Shown here: piece after piece, positions 59,137 through 64,000 of the stretch
Layout of the letters: each line of letters begins with the position of its first letter
Position numbering within the stretch: the stretch's first letter is position 1
Source: Trichoplusia ni
Lineage: Eukaryota > Arthropoda > Insecta > Lepidoptera > Noctuidae
Length of the DNA: 64,000 nt
Direction of reading: 5' to 3'
Assembly: GCF_003590095.1 (NCBI RefSeq)
Contig: NW_020800153.1
Location: 55,118-119,117, forward strand
Notes under the pieces: model-generated
Told to the model about the DNA's origin: nothing
Seen by the model: only the letters and a program-made list of their open reading frames with translations
Database searches by the model: none
Position numbers and translations under genes: made by a program

Positions 59137-60510
59137 GACAAAATTAAATACTTGGAAAGGCCCACGTATATTTATAAAGCACTTTAAGTGTATTTATAAA
59201 CGATATGTGGTTCCCATACGCAATATGCGTTAAGGAAATGTAATAAAAAATGACTTTTACTCGAGATTTTCAACCAAATTAATTACATGAGACTAATTTT
59301 AAATTTAAGAAGTCAATATGCCTAAGACCTGAAGAGAAAAATATATTTTTATCGAATATTTTTTTCGATAGCACGGGATATATATTATAAGTACGTTTTG
59401 ACAATTTATGTAAACACTGCGACGAATACGATCTGACATCTGAACATGTTACGAACCCGTTCACCCCTTAATTTTCTCCCCTTGACGGGTATTTGTTTTC
59501 TTCCCTACAAATACCTGTCAATCCCCTCGAATCAAAATGTATCCTTTATTGTAAGACGAGTGTAGACAGTCAACAAAAAACTAAACTGAATTGTCTCTCG
59601 AGATTTAAACAGGGGTCCGCAATTGCTTCGACCTTCTTTTTAACAGTAAGCCAGAAATTATAATGTGAAAGCTGTGTGTGGTTTTGCCGTATTAATACAA
59701 AGAAAAACGATTTTATTCTCGAACAAAAGTTTAAATATTTTATCGTAAATAACAAAAAAACTTTTAACATTGATCTTATTTTTAACTATAATAACTATCC
59801 CTAGTCAGCAATATTAAATTGTCGTAATATATATTACTGTTGCCCGCGACTTCGTCCGCGTGGTTGATGATATAAGTAACCCATTTTTAATACGTGATTA
59901 GTTTTTTAGAGTCCACGCAATTTTTGCATTTCATTACTGCTCTGCTCCTAATCATAACGTGGTGGTAGATTTAGATTTCCGACTCTTTCCGTCTCTTTAC
60001 AAAGTGTTAGAAGTTTTGGCTGTGCCACCACGTTGTTTGCTTGTCCCCGTCATATTGTCGACTCCACTTTGTAATTTGACATAACCTAACCTACCGTTAG
60101 TATACAATTTCGCTATTCTTTTGATTGAATATTTTATCGTATAGGTTTCTCTACGCAGCCTTTCATTTTGATTTTGTTGGTTTGGCACCGACTTCTAAAA
60201 GCATAAGTTTGAAACAGAGATCATTAAATCATAAACATTATTTTATTTTTTTCAGTTTGCTTTTTCAAGGGCGGGAACCGCTTTTACGTAAAAAATAACA
60301 ATATAGTCTTTCTGTTGTGTTATAAGATTTTCTTTTTATTTTTAATTTGAGACTTTGGAATTGAGACTGGATTTTTTTTTATAAAAAACCTCAATTTAAC
60401 TGTCCTCGTAGCTGTGAAACACTTAATCTTTCAAGCCAACGCAATCATAAGGTATAGCCGTTTAAGCCGCAAATTTTGTTATTTGGTCCAAACTATTTTT
60501 TGTAACTTAA
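59137..60510. other. Non-coding stretch with repeat remnants
   Basis: Holds a CTAGC-head remnant at about 59,835-59,960 (TGTTGCCCGCGACTTCGTCC) and an ACCGACTTC motif near 60,188. No exon or RNA gene seen. Confidence 0.4.
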
Positions 60511-60599
60511 ATATACAAGTTAGACATATGCTGTCCTTGACTTTTTTGTAGACATTTTCAAGCTCCTCATCTTTTCTCTAGAACTCAAAAATATATCTT

Positions 60600-60845
60600 T
60601 CATAATTAAGGCATCGTTCGTAAGAAACGCTTTCATTCGACCGTTTTTTCTCCGATTCACTTTGCAAAACGGATTATCGCGTAAAAGCCTTTTTTCCGTT
60701 TTTTTATATAACCTATGACACTCAGCAACGATACGGCTTTCTATTGGTGAAAGAATTTTTAAAATCGGTTCAGTAGATCCCAAGATTATCCCCTTATCAA
60801 ACACACAAACTTTACTTCTTTATAACATTGGTATTGGTATAGATT
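60600..60845 (-). repeat. LINE-derived dispersed repeat
   Basis: On the - strand it reads ATCTATACCAATACCAATG, then GATCTACTGAACCGATTTTA, TTCTTTCACCAATAGAAAGC and GAGTGTCATAGGTTATAT. This order is familiar from lepidopteran RTE-type 3' regions. An open frame here is fortuitous. Confidence 0.45.
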
Positions 60846-61277
60846 GAAGCGCGGTATATTTGAATTTAAAACTGCGGATTATAAGAAGTTAAATGGATTA
60901 AAGTTAGTTATTATTAAAACGTATTTAGCGATTGTGGCGTTAATATTGTGAATATAGATTGTGTAAAGATACTAGATAATGTGTAATGATTGGACAGCGC
61001 AAGGCTGGGGAGTTTGTTGCGCCGTTTGTTCTCACCAGCGCGCTTAGCAAGCGGTGACGGGCGGGCGTTGTTGGAAATTATGTCCATATAGGTCTAGGAT
61101 TAAACGATAATGAGGCGTGAATATGTGTTTCACTGAATACCCTATCCCGATGTCGGCTTTCCTGACACCCGAGTGAGCCGACATATATGTTTTGTTGCAA
61201 AATAAGTAGCTATAATTACACCAAAATTACTACAAAAGTTACAACAACAAAAAGGGTGAATAATTACGCGTGGAGTG

Positions 61278-61350
61278 TGGAGACGCCGGGCATCGATCCC
61301 GGTACCTCTCGCTTGCTAAGCGAGCGCTCTACCACTTGAGCTACGCCTCC
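61278..61350 (-). tRNA. tRNA-Ala (AGC)
   Basis: 73 nt folding as a full cloverleaf: acceptor GGAGGCG/CGTCTCC with a G5:U68 wobble, D stem GCTC/GAGC, anticodon stem CTCGC/GCGAG with loop TTAGCAA (anticodon AGC), T stem CCGGG/CCCGG and discriminator A. A box TAGCTCAAGTGG and B box GGGATCGATGCC are close to Pol III consensus. A TTTTT terminator lies about 25 nt downstream on the - strand (61249-61253 as A's). Oddity: position 3 is A, making A3:U70 instead of the G3:U70 pair that alanyl-tRNA synthetase normally needs. It may be a poorly charged variant or a young pseudogene. Confidence 0.85.
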
Positions 61351-61385
61351 GACGAGAGTAGAATTCAAATCAATGTTCCTATGCG

Positions 61386-61455
61386 GATTTGTTGCTTTGC
61401 TAGCTTAGTGGTTAGAGACCCTGACTTCTAAACGAGAGATCACGGGTTTGATCCG
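61386..61455 (+). repeat. tRNA-like SINE head next to tRNA-Ala
   Basis: TAGCTTAGTGGTTAGAGACC (A-box-like) and CACGGGTTTGATCCGAG (B-box-like) are spaced as in a tRNA, but stems do not close properly. Probably a retroposon head; it lies 36 bp from the tRNA-Ala gene in the opposite orientation. Confidence 0.45.
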
Positions 61456-61631
61456 AGACAAGAGAAATCAGCGAATGGTAAGAGTCGACTTACATTGTTT
61501 TTTTTTTATAAATCACGTGTAGACAGCTATAAAGGCGTTAAGAACGCATGGATATATCTGAAAATATTGATTTTAAGACAATACTTAAGTGTTTGTGTAA
61601 AAAAAAAACATTAAATGGTTTTCCCGCCAGA

Positions 61632-61800
61632 CTACACGGCTAGCCGAGTCGTTTAGGTAAGCACGCCAAACGCACTGTGCGCGACGTGTCGTGGTTTCGA
61701 TCCTCGCGTAGGACAATTATTTTTGCATGTGTTTTTAATGTTTGTGAATGCCCTGCGATACAAAGTTTAATTAAAAATTACTTACTGTAGGAGACGTATA
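61632..61800 (+). repeat. tRNA-like SINE (family B), + copy
   Basis: Head CACGGCTAGCCGAGTCGTTT, GTAAGCACGCCAAACG and GTGTCGTGGTTTCGATCCTC, then GCGTAGGACAATTATTTTTG and ATGCCCTGCGATACAAAG. Matches 18145-18312 and the reverse of 35160-35286. Confidence 0.6.
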
Positions 61801-62327
61801 AAACCTGAATAAAAATATTAATTTCAAACATTTAATTTACGTGTGTATAAATTAAATTTAAGTATTTTTTTGGTAAATTTTCTTGAATATTCAGGGTTTT
61901 ATTGACCTGAACATTTGGTAGTATTAAACTACTATGAGCTAGGTATTTTGAGTGTTGGAAGGTTTATTCCGGGGGTGCGTCCGCCTCGAAATAAACCCAC
62001 CAACTGACGCGAAACTCAGTCTAGCCTCCTGGCTAGTGCCGCGCGTTGCCTCATACACTGACATGCGCACTCCGATCAACCTGCGATGCATTATGAATAA
62101 AATTCTAACTCAGTGCATTAAGGTCCAATTGAATGTGCACGCGTATGATTGAAAATTTTATTAGTTCTCCGGACAAAGTACCTAAGTTTAAAATATAATA
62201 TTTTCTGATTTCACTGTTTAAAATTCGTAGATTTTATTTTTGAAATTGATGGGCGTAGAATTTGTTTAGATAATTTTATGTAAACATAGCTTCTCAGTAA
62301 TGAATAGGCATGAGAAACAAAAGTAAC

Positions 62328-62603
62328 GATAATAAGTACGAAGAAAAATTAAACAAGAGAAATCTAAAATATACTCTTAAAAATGATAAAAATTGTTCTC
62401 ACCATTGTTACAAGGATCAGACCGCGCTTGCAACAGAGCTGTGTTTCTAAAAAACTACAAATTGCATCATAATATTGAATAGAAATTGCATTTTAAATTT
62501 ATTCAAATCTCATAAATACCTATTTTTTTAACATGAACGTGTTCTAGTCGTTGGATACATGAACTGGGCTGCTTTTGTAAGACGACTAAAAAATCACGGT
62601 GTA
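62328..62603. mobile_element. TACACGGTGA-type MITE, left end lost
   Basis: Matches the reverse complement of 33702-33990: ATAATAAGTACGAAGAAAAA, AACAGAGCTGTGTTTCTAAA, GAACGTGTTCTAGTCGTTGG and the right end AAAAATCACGGTGTA. The GC-rich centre of the 33.7-kb copy is missing, as is the other terminal repeat. Confidence 0.65.
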
Positions 62604-62799
62604 TTTATTTGGACACGATTCCACTTATTAAATATCATTTTGTAATTTGAATATAATTCAGGAATCCACATATGTCCAGACTTTTATCAAAATAAATAAA
62701 TAAATAAATAATAATAAATGCGGACAACATCACATACATTGTTCTGAACCCAAAGTAAGTTGCTGAAGCACTTGTGTTATGGAATTCAGATACAACGAA

Positions 62800-62936
62800 G
62801 GTACCACAAACACCCAGACCCGAGACATTGTAGAAATGTGCATTTTTACATTGACCCGACCGGGGATCGAACCCGGGACCTCAGAGCTAGCGACACCTTG
62901 AAACCGGTGCATATGCCACTCGACCACGGAGGTCGT
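62800..62936 (-). repeat. tRNA-headed SINE (family C)
   Basis: On the - strand: GACCTCCGTGGTCGAGTGGC (A box), ACCGGTTTCAAGGTGTCG and GTCCCGGGTTCGATCCCCGG (B box), followed by a body toward 62,800 with CGGGTCTGGGTGTTTGTGG. Both Pol III boxes are excellent, but the arms do not form a proper anticodon stem-loop. Confidence 0.65.
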
Positions 62937-63760
62937 CAAATAACGTCTTAATTCCAAAGATAATGGACTTCTTTTTAATAGAGCTTAATTTCCTTAAATA
63001 AATCGATCTAGGCAGATAAATGGAATGATGGTCATTATTAAAATTGCAATTTTCAGAACTGACTAAAGTTTCACCAAATAAATATGCATCGACCGCACAC
63101 ATACTTTTATTTTACGAGACATAACCATAGGGTTTTGACCGTCAACAAATCCCGTGATTTAATCATGTCACATTTATTAAAACTTTCATGTACAATTGTG
63201 GACTTAATGGAGCAAGGCATTATCTACCAGTCAACCTTTTGGTCAAATTGAGAAGCACCTGGAATAGGTACAACAGTACAATACGAAAATTAAATACTAC
63301 ATGTAACTATGGATAATATACGCAAAACTTCTAGTAACCCTTGTAAAAAATTGTTAAGTATTTCTTGTATACACTTCTCTACATCTGCCATCCTGCTCCC
63401 ACAATTATCGGTAATACATGTGAGACCAGGAGGGCAAGTGTAACAATATTAGTTGAGCGGATATATTGACTTCTATCTGCATTGGAATAAGTATTTAAAT
63501 GCTTTGCTACGGCTGCACAATATCGCGGTACATTCGCTCTCTGCATGCTGAAATGTCAAATGGGGATAACTCTACTTTTAAGCATCTTAAATATTTTGGG
63601 ATACGATCGAAATTTCTCTAGTACGTGAGATTAATATCCCTTTTCTTCTATATTTTCCGTTTAAACTTTTTTTGTTTTTTGTAGAGTTTTAGGCATTTTT
63701 CTTTACAACAATAGATATACCTAACAGACTAAATAAAGCATGTATATCAGTGTGAGTTCC
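62937..63760. other. Non-coding stretch, nothing recognised
   Basis: AT-rich DNA without repeat matches to the rest of the window and without a credible coding frame. Confidence 0.4.
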
Positions 63761-63761
63761 T

Positions 63762-63860
63762 ACCAGAACGCCTAAGTTTGCATGTATGGATGTTTGTTTC
63801 TCTTTCACGTAAACAAAAATGAACAAAATTAAACGAAACTTGGTACACAGATGTTTAAAT
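63762..63860 (-). repeat. CTAGC-head type element, tail portion
   Basis: On the - strand it contains ACCAAGTTTCG and CGTGAAAGAGAAACAAACAT followed by CCATACATGC, the tail blocks of the family. The head is absent. Confidence 0.5.
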
Positions 63861-63869
63861 ATTCTGTCC

Positions 63870-64000
63870 TCCTTTCCCCTTGACTACTTAAATCTTTGAA
63901 ACTACTCGACGGATTTTGATGCGGTTTTTTAATAGATAAGGTGATTCATGAGGTTTTTAAGTTTAATCTATACTTCATTTATTATAACATTAGAAAAAAG
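63870..64000 (+). mobile_element. Helitron-like element, 5' part cut by the window edge
   Basis: CCTTGACTACTTAAATCTTTG, CTCGACGGATTTTGATGCGG and AATAGATAAGGTGATTCATG closely match the 5' region of the element at 21032-21766. The rest lies beyond position 64000. Confidence 0.5.

Noticed and set aside
60520..60804. 94-codon open frame on the - strand
   Set aside because: It coincides with a LINE-derived repeat whose 3' non-coding blocks are recognisable.

Overview
This is a eukaryotic nuclear window, almost certainly from a moth or butterfly. It is AT-rich, nearly free of coding sequence, and packed with repeats of types I associate with Lepidoptera: short elements with the head CTAGCTGTTGCCCGCGACTT, a Helitron-like 3' end finishing GGGGTGGCTTGCTAG, a 5S-rRNA-like SINE, and tRNA-headed SINEs. 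Family assignments rest on reading the sequence and on memory; no database search was made.

The only well-supported host protein-coding segment is the last exon of a Kruppel-like zinc-finger factor of the KLF6/7 (insect luna) type at 9717-9892 on the + strand. A clear splice acceptor precedes it. About 2.2 kb of repeat-poor DNA follows and ends in an AATAAA at 12076, so it is read as the 3' UTR. The first 9.7 kb would then be the last intron, with SINE and other repeat remnants. From 12.1 to 17.9 kb the DNA is mostly unique-looking and holds a GC-rich island (about 14.78-15.26 kb), a CRE/E-box/AP-1 motif cluster near 16.2 kb and a 156-bp hairpin flanked by TTA.

From 18 to 41 kb the window is a repeat field: 5S-like SINEs, tRNA-headed SINEs, Lep1-like Helitrons, a broken Helitron replicase fragment (24.3-25.5 kb, - strand), an RTE-type reverse-transcriptase tail (23.4-23.8 kb), a terminal-inverted-repeat element (33.7-34.1 kb) and four diverged copies of a hairpin-bearing repeat (28.9-38.2 kb).

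The most striking structure is a direct tandem array at about 41,352-59,136. It has three full units plus a partial fourth, with an underlying unit of about 3.9-4.0 kb. Unit 1 carries a private 1.7-kb non-LTR retrotransposon insertion. Units 2 and 3 share a 1.5-kb piggyBac-like insertion, for which unit 1 keeps the empty TTAA site. These insertions give a relative history: first duplication, piggyBac-type insertion in one daughter, second duplication, and a LINE insertion confined to unit 1.

After the array come more repeats and one tRNA-Ala(AGC) gene (61278-61350, - strand). It folds well but lacks the usual G3:U70 identity pair. No operons, CRISPR arrays, viral genes or toxin genes were seen. 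Apart from the KLF exon and the tRNA, no functional gene can be supported.
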